Part shown: positions 10,628 through 22,800 of the stretch, one piece after another | How positions within the stretch are numbered: position 1 is the first letter of the stretch | Layout: each line of letters begins with the position of its first letter | Assembly (NCBI RefSeq): GCF_040802235.1 | Contig: NC_133164.1 | Coordinates: forward strand, 111,060,302 to 111,124,301 | DNA from: Manis javanica | Lineage: Eukaryota > Chordata > Mammalia > Pholidota > Manidae | Direction of reading: 5' to 3' | Length of the DNA: 64,000 nucleotides | Notes under the pieces: model-generated | Seen by the model: only the letters and a program-made list of their open reading frames with translations | Told to the model about the DNA's origin: nothing | Database searches by the model: none | Program-made: the position numbers and the translations under genes

Positions 10628-11660
10628 GAGACATAATTCACATACCATACAGTTCACTCATTTGAAGTGCACCATTCAATGCTTTGAGTATATTCAAAGA
10701 TATGTGCAACCACCCGTCATCACAGCCAATCTGAGAGCATTTTCATCATCTCAAGAAGAGATTCCACATCCTTTATCTGTCACCTCTGTGTCCCTATCCT
10801 CCTGTCCCCCAGCACTACCATGAATTTTTTTTGTCTTGATAGATTTCCCTATTCTGGACTTCCATGTGAATTTCCATTTATATGGTATGTGGTCTTTTAT
10901 GACTGGCTTCTTTCACTTAACATATGTTTTCAGGGTCCACCATGTTGAGGCATGTTTTAGGATTTCATTCCTTCTTATTCCGTCATTAGTATAAATCACA
11001 TCAACTCATCTGTTGACGGACATTTGGGTTGTTTCCACATTTTGGCTATTATGGAGCATGCTATTATAAAGATTCACCTACAAGTTTTCTGTTTGGATAT
11101 ATGTTTTCATTTCTCTTGGCCAAAATTGATGGATCATATGGTAACTCTATTTAATCATTTGAAGAACTTTTAGATTGTTTTTCAAAGTAGCTGCCCAATT
11201 TTACATTCCCACCAGCAGTGTGTCTGAGGGTCCTGAGTTCTCCACATCCTTACAAACACTTTTTACTGCTGACTTTTTTATTCTAGCTATCCTAATACTA
11301 GACATGATGAAGTGTGAAGTGGTATCTCACTGTGGTTTTGTTTTTTATTTCCCTGATGACTTACTGATTTTCTGATGATGACTGATTTTTCTCTGTTGTT
11401 TTTCTACTCTCAATACCATTTGTTTCCACTTTAATCTTTACTACTTACTCCCTTATGCTCACTTCGGGTTTATTTTGATCTTCTTTTCCCAGTGCCTCAA
11501 GGTGGAAAGTTAGGTTATTGATTTGTGATCTTTCTTCTATTATAATATAGGCAATTACAGCTGTAGGTTTCTTCTAAGCACTGCTTTAGCTGCATTCTGT
11601 AAGTTTTGGAACGTTGCGGCTTCATTTTCATTTAATTCATCTTAAAGTATTTTCTGTGGA
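10628..11660 (-). mobile_element. Old L1 fragments (antisense), including ORF2-derived part
   Basis: 10628 to about 11400 reads as an antisense L1M-type 3' region: gagacataattcacataccat, then catttgggttgtttccacat and ttacattcccaccagcagtg. About 11400-11660 is a degraded antisense ORF2 piece. No frame is open. The young L1 is inserted at its left edge. Confidence 0.75.
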
Positions 11661-11842
11661 GCAAGTTATTGCAGGTAGGAGAAAGAGCTTGGTTAAAAGC
11701 ATAGAGGTAGGAAAGCTTAGGGCAAGCTTGGTGGGGACTTGGGTCTGGCAAGAGCAGAGGGTATGTACCGAAGAGTTTGAGTGCCAGAGAAAGGGAAGTT
11801 GGAGTCACAGTGTATGAAGGGCTAAAAAGTTTATACTGAATG

Positions 11843-13047
11843 TACACAGCTCCTTGGGTAAGGGAAACAAAAGCAAAAATGAACAAATGAGACTACATCA
11901 AACTGAAAAGCATCTGTACAGCAAAGGACACCATCAGCAGAACAAAAAGGTATCCTACTGTATGGGAGAATATATTCGTAAATGACTTATCCAATAAAGG
12001 GTTAACATCAAAAATACATAAAGAGCTTATGTGCCTCAACACCCAAAAAACAAATAACCCAATTAAAAAATGGGCGGAGGATCTGAACAGACACTTCTCC
12101 AAAGAAGAAATTCAGATGGCCAACAGGCACATGAAAAGATGCTCCACATTGCTAAATCATCAGGGAAATGCAAATTAAAACCACAGTGAGATATCACCTC
12201 ACACCAGTAAGGATCGCCACCATCCAACAGACAAGAAACAACAAATCCTGGCAAGGATGGAAAGAAAGGGGAACCCTCCTACATTGTTGGTGGGAATGTA
12301 GATTAGTTCAACCATTGTGGAAAACAATATGGAGAGTCATCAAAAAGCTAAAAGTAGAAATACCATTTGACCCAGTGATTCCACTCTTAGGAATTTACCC
12401 GAAGAAAACAAGATCCCTGATTCAAAAAGACATATTCACCCTTATGTTTAGTGCAGCACTATTTACAATAGCCAAGATATGAAAACAACCTAAGTGTTCA
12501 TCAGTAGATGAATGGATAAAGAAGTGGTACATATACACAATGGAATACTATTCAGCCATAAGAAGGAAGCAAATCCTACCATTTGCAACAACATGGATGG
12601 AGCTAGAGGGTATTATGCTCAGTGAAATAAGCCAGGCTAAGAAAGACAAGTATCTAATGATTTCACTCATTTGTGGAGAATAACAACAAAGCAAAAGTGA
12701 AGGAACAAGCAGCAGCAGACTCACAGACTCCAAGAATGGACTAGTGGTTACCAAAGGGAAGGGGTTGGGAAGGGGTTGGGGAGGGTGGGTGAGGAGGGAG
12801 GGAGAAGGGGATTAAGGGACATTATAATTAGCACTCACAATATAGGTAGGTCACGGGGAAGGCAGTGCAGCACGGAGAAGACAAGGAGTGACTCTGTAGC
12901 ATCTTACTACGCTGACGGGCAGCAACTGTAATGGGGTGGGGGGACTTGATAATACGGGTGAATGTTGAAACCACAATGTTGCTCATGTGAAACCTTCATA
13001 AGATTGTATATCAATGATACCTTAATGAAAAAATAAAATAAAATAAT
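11843..13047 (+). mobile_element. L1: 5'-truncated L1 with ~19-bp target-site duplication
   Basis: Plus-strand L1 3' end: the last part of ORF2 (a 104-codon remnant at 12168-12482 contains [20 protein letters not shown]) and a 3' UTR ending in an A-rich tail (about 13028-13050). The frame is broken after codon ...FTIAKI (TGA at 12480). The flanks aaaaagtttatact at 11824 and 13048 form a ~19-bp duplication with one mismatch, so it is a separate insertion. Its 3' UTR lacks the long extension of the upstream full-length copy and ends ...tatatcaatgatacc. Confidence 0.85.
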
Positions 13048-13066
13048 AAAAAGTTTATACTAAATG

Positions 13067-15174
13067 GATTTCAAATAATCGCTTACCACTTCTAGGACTA
13101 TTGTGTTATTTCACTTTCTTCCTAGATGTGGAATGAGTTGCTCCACAGATGCAGAAGACAGAGAGGAAAAAGCTCAGGGGGAGGGACAGGAATAGTCATT
13201 ATGAACACAAAAATAGGCAACGTCTGTGCAACTTTGTTATAATTCTGTAACAAGGATTATACCGTGTTTTTCATCACTGGCTAATTTTTAAATTTTGAAA
13301 ATAACAGTACTTCTATTGTTCATTCTTGCCCTTTTGAAACCCTATTCTCGGCTTCCATGCCACTGCCCCTTCCTGGTTTCCCTTCTGTCACTGCTTCCTT
13401 TAGCATCACCCACTAAATGCTGGAGTTTCTCAAGGTTCAGACTCCTTCTCTCCAGGCAAACTTGTCTATACCCATGGCTTTGACCATCATTTGTGCACTG
13501 ATCTCAGAGCTCAGCCAGATCTTTCCTCTGAGCTGCAAACCAGTCCTTAGAATTGTCTATTCACTATCTCCACTCAAACTCACTTGACTGAGACTCAACT
13601 CATAGTCTCCCCCATTCAAGCTCCAACCTGGACTCTTTGTAACCACACAAGGCCGAGGCTTCCATGATATTTTCTCCCAGTCACTTCAGTAGCCTTCTAA
13701 TGATCTTCTAGAACCCTCTCTTACCTCCTTCCAAGCTCTTCTCCATACTGGATACAGGATGGTTCATTTGAAATGATCATGCTACTGCCTGTAGTAGACA
13801 TCATTTAATTTTTGGCTGTCCAGCACCTTAACTACCTCTCCATGCTGGGTGAGAGACGATAAAGCCCTGAGCTAGAGAACTGGCAGAGAAAAACAGGAAT
13901 GAGTATATTTAAGAGACATTCTGAAGCAAAATTAATGGGGCTATTAAGGTACTGCAGGGAAGGAATGGATGAAATTAGGGCTAGGTTTGGCTGAGGGACC
14001 CAAAACTTAGACTTACACTAGGGAGCCCAGGTAGCAGCAGTGCAGAGCTAGCATGGTGTTCCAGTGCCAGGGACTTACTATGTTGGGTTCCTTCTATCCT
14101 GTCACTCAACATCCTCAATGCACAGCTTCATGACACGGTCCAAGGACGCTCTCCAGTGCCTGCATTACACCTGCCTTATAGCCAACAGACAGCAGGAAAG
14201 AGACAAGAGTAGGGCACGCCGGTGACTTTTAAGAACTTCTTCCTAAAAATGTTGTCTCTTCCATGACATTGGTCATTATGTAATCACATCTAATTGGAAG
14301 GGAGGCTGGGAGATACCTTTGCTCTGGGCAGCTAACATTTGGGAGATAATAGCTGAGAAAAAAGGTAGAAGAGAAATTGGAAAATAACTTGCCTCAAGGG
14401 GTCAAACGTAATTCTAATCATATCCATTGGCTGGCTATGAATGAAGAAAGAAGAGAATTTAAGGAGGTTTTTAGGAAGCCACAGAGTAAAAAGGAGTAAG
14501 TTTTGTTTTCAGTGTATCTATTTTGGGGTGGTGTATAGGACGCCAGGTGGAGAAAATCACCAGGCATTGGAAACATATATACAGATGTGTCCTTATTTCC
14601 TCTGTTTAGACCATGCTCCTTGAGGGTGGAGATTCTTGGTTATCCATCATTAAACGTCCATCATGCCTTGCAAGTCTCTAGAATGGATAAAGATCACAAG
14701 AAAATTAAGGTTAAAAAAAAGGACGAATTTTTTAAAGGTACAAATGGAGAGACTATAGAACACAGCCACTGTTACAGAAACCACTGGAAAGGGTTTTCTC
14801 AGACGACTTTGCACAGGAAAGCTGCCTTGCATGCAATCCATTCAAAACCTATTAGAATCGCACTTGTCTCAAGTACAGAGCAGAGGAAAGCGCCTTCTAA
14901 AACCAGGCGGAACATTTCATGCATCTTTGATAGGATGATGAGGGAGGAGGGAAGATCTTGGAGATCTAGCTTTACCGCGGGGTCTGTTTAAGGTCACACG
15001 ACCAGGCAATGTCACAGCCACATACCTCCCGTTGTCCAGGCTGAGGGGCACCGCTGCACCTGAGCTTAAGAAGCTGACCCGCCGAAGGTGGGGGGAGCCC
15101 GGCACTCTCCGCGTCTTCCAGGGCTGAGACGCGGCCAAGGATCTAGAAGATTTTATCCAGTTTTACGAAGTGGG
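13067..15174. other. Intergenic DNA with an L2 fragment
   Basis: Apart from the L2 remnant (13300-13760, listed separately) I recognise nothing definite. A short MIR/L2-like tail may be present near 14600-14680. Open frames such as 14587-14991 have no domain features. Confidence 0.5.
13300..13760 (+). mobile_element. Ancient L2 LINE fragment (RT region)
   Basis: The stretch follows the L2 consensus order. The aaatgctggagtttctcaagg part corresponds to the degraded GVPQGS reverse-transcriptase motif, followed downstream by agtagccttctaatgatctt. It has many indels and no open frame. Confidence 0.6.
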
Positions 15175-15310
15175 GTTTACAGTGAGCAATTAAGGCACAG
15201 CCAAGAAGTTAATCACTAATGAGTCATGAACCCTGCGCCTATTGTACAGTTAACAAGCTGCGCCAGATTATTAGAGCCAGTTCCCAATTTAGGGGACGAC
15301 ATTGGCCGCA
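15175..15310. promoter_or_regulatory. Possible conserved non-coding element beside the CpG island
   Basis: Non-repetitive stretch dense in factor-like motifs: gcaattaagg, gttaatcactaatgagtcat (homeodomain and AP-1-like), tattgtacagttaac (SOX-like ATTGT) and gattattag. Function is inferred from motif density only. Confidence 0.25.
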
Positions 15311-16640
15311 AAGTACATCATCGACCTCTTGAGAGGTCGGGCGCGCGGAGAGGACGCAGGCCGAGTCCCGACGACTGCAGCGGTGCTCGGGATTGCAGAG
15401 CAGACAAGAAGTGCGGATTTTTCATTAACCTTATCCTGCCTGAAAATCTTTTCCCGCCGGTCTCCTGGAGGATTGAATTCTATTGGTGTAGGTTCTGCGG
15501 GTGGAAAGGAGCGCTTGTCCTGAGACAGAGAAGGGCACGCGGCGCGGCGGGAGCGCGGAGGCGTCACACGCGTGGAGTCGCTAGCCGTGGAGTCGCCAGC
15601 CGCGGAGGCAGGGCCGCAGCCCCGAGGTCCCTACCGTGCCCCGCTCGCGGGAGGGACGCGGCTCCCGGGAGGGGACCCCAGGCCGCCCCGCTCCCAGAAC
15701 GTGGGCTCTCGGGGGGCTCCGCGAAGACTTTCAATGAACCGATGAACTTGGCTGAGAGGGCAAGATTAGGATTCCCTGTCTCCCCTCGCCCGATTCTAGA
15801 TCAGCTGAGACGGCAGGGATTGTCTCCCTTGGTTTGATATTTCCCATCTCCCCAAACATTAACTACGGGTTTTAAGTCAATACACTGGGGTCGCCCCGCT
15901 TCAATGCGCCGAAGCCTGCCGCGCCCAAGGGGTCCTCCCATCTCCCACCCCGTCTCGCCCATACCAGCGGAGGTGGGAGCTCAGACCGCAGGGTGCAGAA
16001 CCGGGTCGGACAGCGGGAATCCCAGGAAGGATGAGCAGCCTGACCGGCCTGGGGTCCAGGAAAACGAGGAGAGCCCCGCTCTGCAAACGGGCGACCGGGA
16101 GAGGCGGGGCCCTCTGTCCGCCGCGTCCCTGCCGGAAAATAAAGGCGCCACCAGAAGTCCGGAGCCGTGGCGAGCAGTGCGGACACGCCACCCTTGTGGG
16201 CTGGAAGAGACTCCGCCGTAAAGGGACTGAAACGCCCCCAACGGGGCGGGGTGGCTGGTGGCGGCCGCAGTAGCCGGGGGCAGGCTCCGCGCCGCGCGGG
16301 CATCTCGGAATCAGCCCCCGGGTCTCGGTAGAACTCAGGACTGCCAGCGCCCCCGGGGGCGCGGCCGCGCCTCACTCCGCCCTTCCCTCGGAGCGGCCCA
16401 ATCCGAGGCGTCCCCGGCCGTAGAGCCCCGCCCTTCGCGGCTCCCAGGCTGGTCCCAGCAGCCGAGGAGGGGAGGTCCTGCAGGCTCACCGGCTTCCCTC
16501 CCGCGGCCTGCGGGAACAGAAATCTTGCTCTGGGAAGAGCGTCCCCAAGACCTCCCTCTTAGATTGAGTGAATCCAAGTCGACCTGAATCAAGGACTGAC
16601 TCGATCTTGAGGAGGTCACTCTGCTTGGAACGACAGTGCC
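15300..16640. promoter_or_regulatory. Orphan CpG island downstream of RAX
   Basis: This is a GC-rich and CpG-rich block of about 1.3 kb with Sp1-type boxes (acggggcggggtgg near 16240) and many CGCG clusters. No known gene starts here in the syntenic region as I remember it. The open frames crossing it on both strands (for example 15226-15837 + and 15872-16489 -) have only the composition bias of GC-rich DNA. It lies about 2.8 kb beyond the RAX stop codon. It could be a developmental-gene CpG domain (Polycomb-type) extending from RAX, or the promoter of an unannotated non-coding transcript. Confidence 0.55.
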
Positions 16641-18930
16641 CTTCTTCTCCGAACCCCGTAGCACCCCTCCTTACTGGTTCTTGCTCCCTTTCACTGGACA
16701 CCGCTGGCACTGCCTAAGCCAAACCCGCAGTCTCATTACAGAATACCCAAGAACCATTTCCAAAGTGGTGCGGGCTTACTGGTGGAGGTCTTTCCCTGGA
16801 GTCTCTGAAAGGCTTGCGTCCAGACCAAAGTAGATCCAACACAGTCTGGTTTTAGAAACCGGTGCCCCAGCTTAACAGGCGCTTCTGCAAAGTGCTTTCT
16901 GTAGCCATGAGCTTCAGCAGCGTTTCAGGGTATTCTGGGGTTTTAATGCTCTTTATCACAAGCCATTCTTACCAGCAGCCTAAGTACTGGCTTCCCACCT
17001 CGCATGCACCCCACTCCTGGAGCTGGCTGCATGAATCGCAGTGCTTAGAGCTGTAGGGGCTGGGCGGATGCTTTGTCCAGATTTCCCCAGGAGGCCCAGG
17101 AGAGCACGCTCAACTAGCACCCACACCTGAGGATCTCAGTTCCTACTGCGGCTTAATGAGCTTTCTTTCCTGCGAACCGAAATGAGCTCCTATTCAGCAA
17201 ATGCTTCCTAAACCTGCACTAGGAGATCGAGATGGTGAACTGACCACAGCTTCTGGTTATTCCTGCCCCAACACTTAAAAGCAGTGTTCACTGGGGGCAA
17301 CTTCTCCGTGCCTCAGTTTCCTCATTTATAAAATGCGGCAAAGCGTATCTTCCTGGCAGGGTTCTTTTGAGGCTTAAATGAGTCAATAGACATAAGCTGC
17401 TTTGAAGAGTGCTGGCCCATAGTAAGCATTCAGTGATCATCCGCTGTTAGTGTTTTAATCATTTTCCAAGAACTTGTCCCTGAAGTCCAGGTATGGCTCA
17501 CCCTGTTGGGGGTCCTAATGAGAGGGGCCTTGGGCCTCAGCGGACTAAAAAGAATGATTTGAAACATTCATTCTCAGACTAAATAATAAAAGAAGAGAGA
17601 AGTGGTGGAAAACTTCAGATGAAAAAAAGAGTAGAGAGAAAAATGGCAGAGAGGAGACAAAATGAATAACCATGGGAATGATCTAAGGGAAACGAAGAAA
17701 ACGCTGATGGTGGGCTGGGCAGTCAGAGGTGCTCGGGACTGTGGAGGAGAAGGAGGCGGGGCAAGTGTGGAGCTGACCCAGGGCCAGTGAAGTTGAGAGT
17801 CCTCTGAATAAGTCATTGCTAGCAAAACGCGGACGTTAAAGGATGAAAGAAAAAAAATGAGCGGATGGATGAAAGAGAAGATGGACTCCACTGAAAGAAG
17901 TTTACTTACATATTCATCCGAGTTTACCTATGTATTCTTGCCAAGAGCTGATACCAGCTGGGCCGCTCCATTTCTCCGGAGAACATCGTTGTGAGGGACA
18001 GTGGAAGTATCACTTCCTATCTCTTGGGGAAAGTAGCCCATTGGACACATTCTTACTGACCTGCAAGGCCCTGGATGAGGGTCTAGGGCAACAGCCCTGG
18101 TTATGCCAGAGACTCTCAGGACCTGCATGGCAATCCTGCAGAGGCAGTCTCTCTACCCCCAGCCCCCGGACAGTCATGTTTTTCCCAAGTAGATTTCGGC
18201 ACAGGGATTCCGTGGGATCAGAGAAGCGGGATCGCAATGCGTACTGCCTCGTGTGGGGTCCTTGGTCGTTTACACAAAGCCCTTAAAGGTCATCTTACGC
18301 CGTATTTCCCATCTAACCGGGAGGTGGCGTTCATTTAGGCAAGGAAAAGGTGCCTGGATGGTTCGCTAACGTGCCAACTTCGGACAGGCAGTAGCCACTT
18401 GATGCCAGGGCTCTGGCCTCGGGGGAGGACCGAGAAAGGTCGCTCTGCCCCAGTCCTCAGAGGTCTGTTATCAACCCTTGTTTGGCACTGAGCCGGCGAC
18501 CCGGACAATGATCTGAGAGGGATCTTGGGCCGGTAGGCGCTTGGGCACGTTCAGCTCTCGCTTTGGGGAAGGTGGTGTAGACACTTCCTGCTGGTGTCAG
18601 TTCTTCAGAGTGGCTGAGGCAGCTAGGCTGTTGGGGTTTCGAGGCGCTGGAAACGCGCGGGCGGGGCCTTAGGCTCGGATCATCCGGCCCCGCACACTCC
18701 ACGCGCTCTGGGGAAGGGCGCTTCCGGCTGAGGGCACCGCAGCGCCCGGGAGGCCGGAGAGCCTGCACTGCAGCCAAGCGCCCTCAGGGGGATGCGCAGG
18801 GGGCCCAAGCCCCTGCACAACCCTCCGTTTTCCCTGGCCCACCCGGTGCATCCCCGCAGCCCCTCGCGCTACCCATTCGCGCACACACCTTCCTCCCCGC
18901 CACCGCAGTCCTGGGCGCGCTCGACCAGAC
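16641..18930. other. Intergenic DNA 3' of RAX
   Basis: Contains one MIR (17275-17460). Otherwise there is no gene or repeat I can support. GC content rises again from about 18450 toward the RAX 3' exon. Confidence 0.5.
17275..17460 (+). mobile_element. MIR SINE
   Basis: Matches the MIR order: gtgcctcagtttcctcattt, ataaaatgcgg, gaggcttaaatgag, gctggcccatagtaagca. Confidence 0.8.
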
Positions 18931-18951
18931 TCAAACCCAAGCAAACAAATC

Positions 18952-18957
18952 TTTAAT
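18952..18957 (-). other. Candidate RAX polyadenylation signal
   Basis: The plus strand tttaat is ATTAAA on the minus strand, about 410 nt after the RAX stop, followed by a T/G-rich stretch (gatttgtttgcttgg). Sites further left cannot be excluded. Confidence 0.35.
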
Positions 18958-19367
18958 TATCCTCCCCAATCCTTTCAAACACTACTTATACAAACAGTTC
19001 CTCAAGCTCTATCTTCCCGCCTCTCCATCCCCCCAGTTGTGATCATCTGGGGCTGCCACGCCGCCCAGACCGGCGCAAGTCAGGCCCTTAGGGTCCCCCT
19101 TGAATTTGGAGGCTCCGGCGCCCGCCAGGGAGAGAACAGTGTGCCCCGAGAGCCGGACCGCCTCGCCCCGTCCATCAGCAGGGCTGGGAGTCGGTGAGGG
19201 TGCGGGGGTGGCCTGAGGGCCTCCCGTAGGTCCGAAGAAGACGTGCGTCCAGGATCCAAGCCTGCCTGCGGCCCTGGGGAAGAGGGGCTGAGTGGGGGCG
19301 GGGGGCGGGGAGAAGGGGTGCGCCTGTGCGACTTGGGGCTGGCTCCCAGGATGGTTCCCCGGTGTCC

Positions 19368-19862
19368 CTAGAGGGCCTGCCACGGCTTCCCGATGGCCTG
19401 GATGTGCTCCTTGGCCTTCAGCCGCAGGGCCGCGATGCTGCTGTTGCGGGGATCCGTCTCGTCCAGGGGGAACTTGTCCCCGAAGCCGGGCGCGCACGGG
19501 TATGCAGGCGGCGGCGGTCCCAGAGGCTGCAGGCCGGCGCCCAGCGGCGGCGAGTTCAGGAAGGACGGCGGCGGCGGCGGCGTGTAGCTGGCGGGCAGGC
19601 TCTGCGCCGGCGGCCCGAAGCCCGGCAGGCTCTGCAGCGCCGTGGCGCCCCCGCCCGGCAACTGCGGCCCGAGCCACGACTCCAGCGGCAGGGCGCCCCC
19701 CGCCGGCCCGCCGCCGCCGCTGGGGCCCGCGCCCAAGGGCGCCAGGGCCGTCGAGGGCGGGGAGCGGCTGAAGGAGAGGAGGGGCGAGTCCTGCAGCTTC
19801 ATGGACGACACTTCCAGCTTCTCCTGCCGCCTCCACTTGGCCCGTCGGTTCTGGAACCATAC
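19368..19862 (-). CDS. RAX: RAX coding exon 3
   Basis: 495 bp including TAG (19368-19370). The acceptor is ttccgcag|GTATGG. It encodes the end of the homeodomain recognition helix, the proline-rich region and the OAR motif, ending GKPWQAL. Confidence 0.95.
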   Translation of the reverse strand, partial: VWFQNRRAKWRRQEKLEVSSMKLQDSPLLSFSRSPPSTALAPLGAGPSGGGGPAGGALPLESWLGPQLPGGGATALQSLPGFGPPAQSLPASYTPPPPPSFLNSPPLGAGLQPLGPPPPAYPCAPGFGDKFPLDETDPRNSSIAALRLKAKEHIQAIGKPWQAL

Positions 19863-22800
19863 CTGCGGAAGGCAGCACAGCGGCCGTCGGGCTGCGGCGG
19901 GGGCCGCCCGGCCAGGTCGCCCCCGCCCCAACCCCGCCCTGGGCCTCCACGGCGCCCACCTGCTCCTTTCACTCCCCGCCCCACCCCTACCATCTCCTTT
20001 CTTGTTCATCCCGTTTTCTCTTTGTCTCTTCCCCTCTTTCTTGTTTTCCTGAGTCTCTTTGTCCCACCCTTGTCCTCCGTGATATCCCCGCCCTTGTCCC
20101 TGTTTCCCTCATCCATAGCTGTGGCTGTGTTTCCAACTCCTGGCACCGAGCAGGTGCTCCAAAGAAGGTGAAGTTAACCCTGGAGTCGGAGCATAGGGCT
20201 GTGGAAACCAGATCCGCATTTCTGTGACCTGCTGGTTGGCCCCTCCTGACACTCAGTTTAGCCTCTGCCTGGCTCCCTGTAAGGTACAGCTGTCATTGGC
20301 TGCATTTTTGTCTCAGACTTTATGTTTTACCTGCCTTTTGCCTCTTTTATAAACATACGAATAAGCAAATACTGGAAGTACTGTAACTGGCAAAGTTGGT
20401 TTTTAAAATAGAGCCAACTCCACGAATTACTGGTTATAATAATCAGTAGAAGAAAGTGAGTTTCTTTTATCCAAGCATATTTGAATTCATGCTTTAATAA
20501 GATTTTCATTTTTATTTATTGATAGCCTTTTAGTATGTCTGATATTTCTTATAAATGGTTTTCAATGATTACAATAGTTCATTATATGTACTTAGTTCAT
20601 TGTATGTACTTCTAGTTTGTGGACTTAGTTTTGACATTACCCTAAGATGAGTCCGGTTTTTCTTTTTTCTTTACACATAAAGTCCATGCCTAGAGTGCAG
20701 CCTGGTCTCTTATAGATGAAACTTCTGTTACTGATTTGATAAAAAGCACAAGAAAGGGTGTAATTAAGTTTTACCACTAAGTTACCACCCTCAGAAACAG
20801 AACAGAGAATTGGTCTAGTTTAGTGGAGGATCTGGAAAGAACTATGACCCAACTAGTGGCATCAGTGTTATATTTACGAAGGAGAATAGGGAATAGTTGT
20901 GACCTCAGAAGGGAGAAAACAGTTCTGAATCAATAAGGTGGACAGGGTGGGGGTAGGGACTTCCTAGGAAGGCTGAGAAAACAGCCATCTAACAGCTGAG
21001 CAGAGCAGACAAGTTTGTGCAGGGCAGGGATTTGTGGAGGAAAAAACTGTAAGTACCCAGGCCCCTTCCCACAGATTCATCTACATATGTGAGGCCCTAA
21101 ACATTTCTCACAAGTATTAGCTATTTTGCTGATAATAGAGAAGAAAGAAAACACTGGCATGGGTGCAGGCTCCCATCCCTCTGCCTCCTACATTTCCCTG
21201 CATATCCCTCTCTACCCTCCAAAATATCAGCTATGGTCTTTGGATCCAGTATCAGAGCCAGAGGGCTGCAGACTGCGACAGGGCACTCTTATATCGCTAT
21301 ACTGCTGCCCTCAACACAGTCAGAGACAACCCCCCAACCCCCAACCTGATTACATCACATAGCCCATGTGTTAAGAACCTGCCATATGCCGGGCGCTGTG
21401 CTGGCCCTGTGGTCACAGAGAAGACACAGACACTGTTCTCAAGAAGCTCACAACTTAGGGGAGATGCCAAAAATCCCTGAGCATGTAAAGAGGAATAAGA
21501 CAGGTGGAGCAGAGGTGGCCTCAGGTATGAAGGCAGTCCCTGCAGTTGGCTATACCTGCGTTCGGTAGGGACACTGGAAGGCTTGGTTCTCCTCTCTCTT
21601 CCTTGTTCTTGTATTCTTTTCCTTTGCCAGTCCTAGCATCCCTCCCTGAAAAGCAGGTGCTAGGATGCCCACCCCTTTAATGGAATCATTGCTGCTTTAG
21701 TGCTCCAAATTAGGAGAAATTGAACTTTCCTGCCAGTTAATTTTGAGTCATATTAGGGAACTGTTTTTTAAAACCATGACATTTACTCATTACTTTAAAC
21801 CCCTGAATCAAGTAGAAGAGAAAAAAAGGCAAGAACTTGCCTTTTTACTTTTACAACAAGGCCAAGAGCCACCAAACATCTGAGTATGCTCACTTCCTGG
21901 AAATCTAATTCATTAGACACACACACAAATCCCAACTTAGTTCCACTGTCTTTAAGATGCACTGAAATTTGGTCCCAATAACTCCTTTTCAGGCCTCTGT
22001 TTTAAACTCCCAATTTGGAAATCCTCCCAGATTTTTCACAGATGACTAGCAAATATTTAAGGCTTTCAAATATTTTAATGATCAGGGATTAAAGATAATT
22101 AAGCTTAATTAAAGCGAAAACCCCTTTACAATGAAAAGAAAAGGTCTCTGCAGCAGCAGGAAGTTTAGCTGGATGTGTACCAGAGATGCAAAAGTCAGTT
22201 TCTTAAATGAATCCACCAAAAGTTTCAACTGTGAGGCCCCAGACCCCTCACAAGAAGACAGGGGTTTCCTTTTTCAACATGGTATATTGCAAGCTAGTGA
22301 CTAGGGTGGCACTGGGGGCTGGAACCCCATTACCCTCCAGCGCTGCCTACATTCAGTCCCTCTCGGCTCATCCCTCCCTTCAGTGGCTCCGCCACCCAAT
22401 CCCGCTGTGTCTGGTCTGTTCTTGCCTCTTCAGCCTGCCAGCCATTCCCAATTTCTCTTTTTAGCTTAGAAGAGGGTTGACCCCCTCTCTCAGCCCCAAG
22501 GGGAGATGGTACTACAAACTGGAACAGAAAGTCTGAGGCGCGGTGGTGGGGCTCATAAAAGATCTGTGTCGCTCCTTTGGGGCCAAACCAAGGAAGGCCA
22601 ATGGGGAGAGTGTCACGATAAGTGTGTGGACGCCCGGGGATTCTAGGGAGCACTCGCTGCAGCTTGGGCCTAGGGCTTGCCGGGGGACTCCCTTCTGGGC
22701 GCTGTACCTGGACCCGGACCTCGGGGAGGTTGACCTTGCTCGCCAGCTCCTCGCGGCTGTACACGTCGGGGTAATGGGATTTCTCAAAGGCGCGTTCCAG

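Noticed and set aside
14587-14991. 134-codon plus-strand ORF
   Set aside because: No family similarity. Lys/Arg/Ser-rich chance frame next to a MIR/L2-like tail.
15226-15837. 203-codon plus-strand ORF in the CpG island, with several overlapping minus-strand ORFs (15872-16489, 16335-16664)
   Set aside because: Arg/Gly/Pro/Ala-rich composition on both strands, no domain, no splice or start context. Such frames arise by chance in GC-rich DNA that lacks stops.
19326-20171. Long plus-strand ORFs opposite RAX exon 3 (19292-19771, 19326-20171)
   Set aside because: Antisense shadows of the GC-rich RAX exon; the minus-strand frame matches RAX residue by residue.
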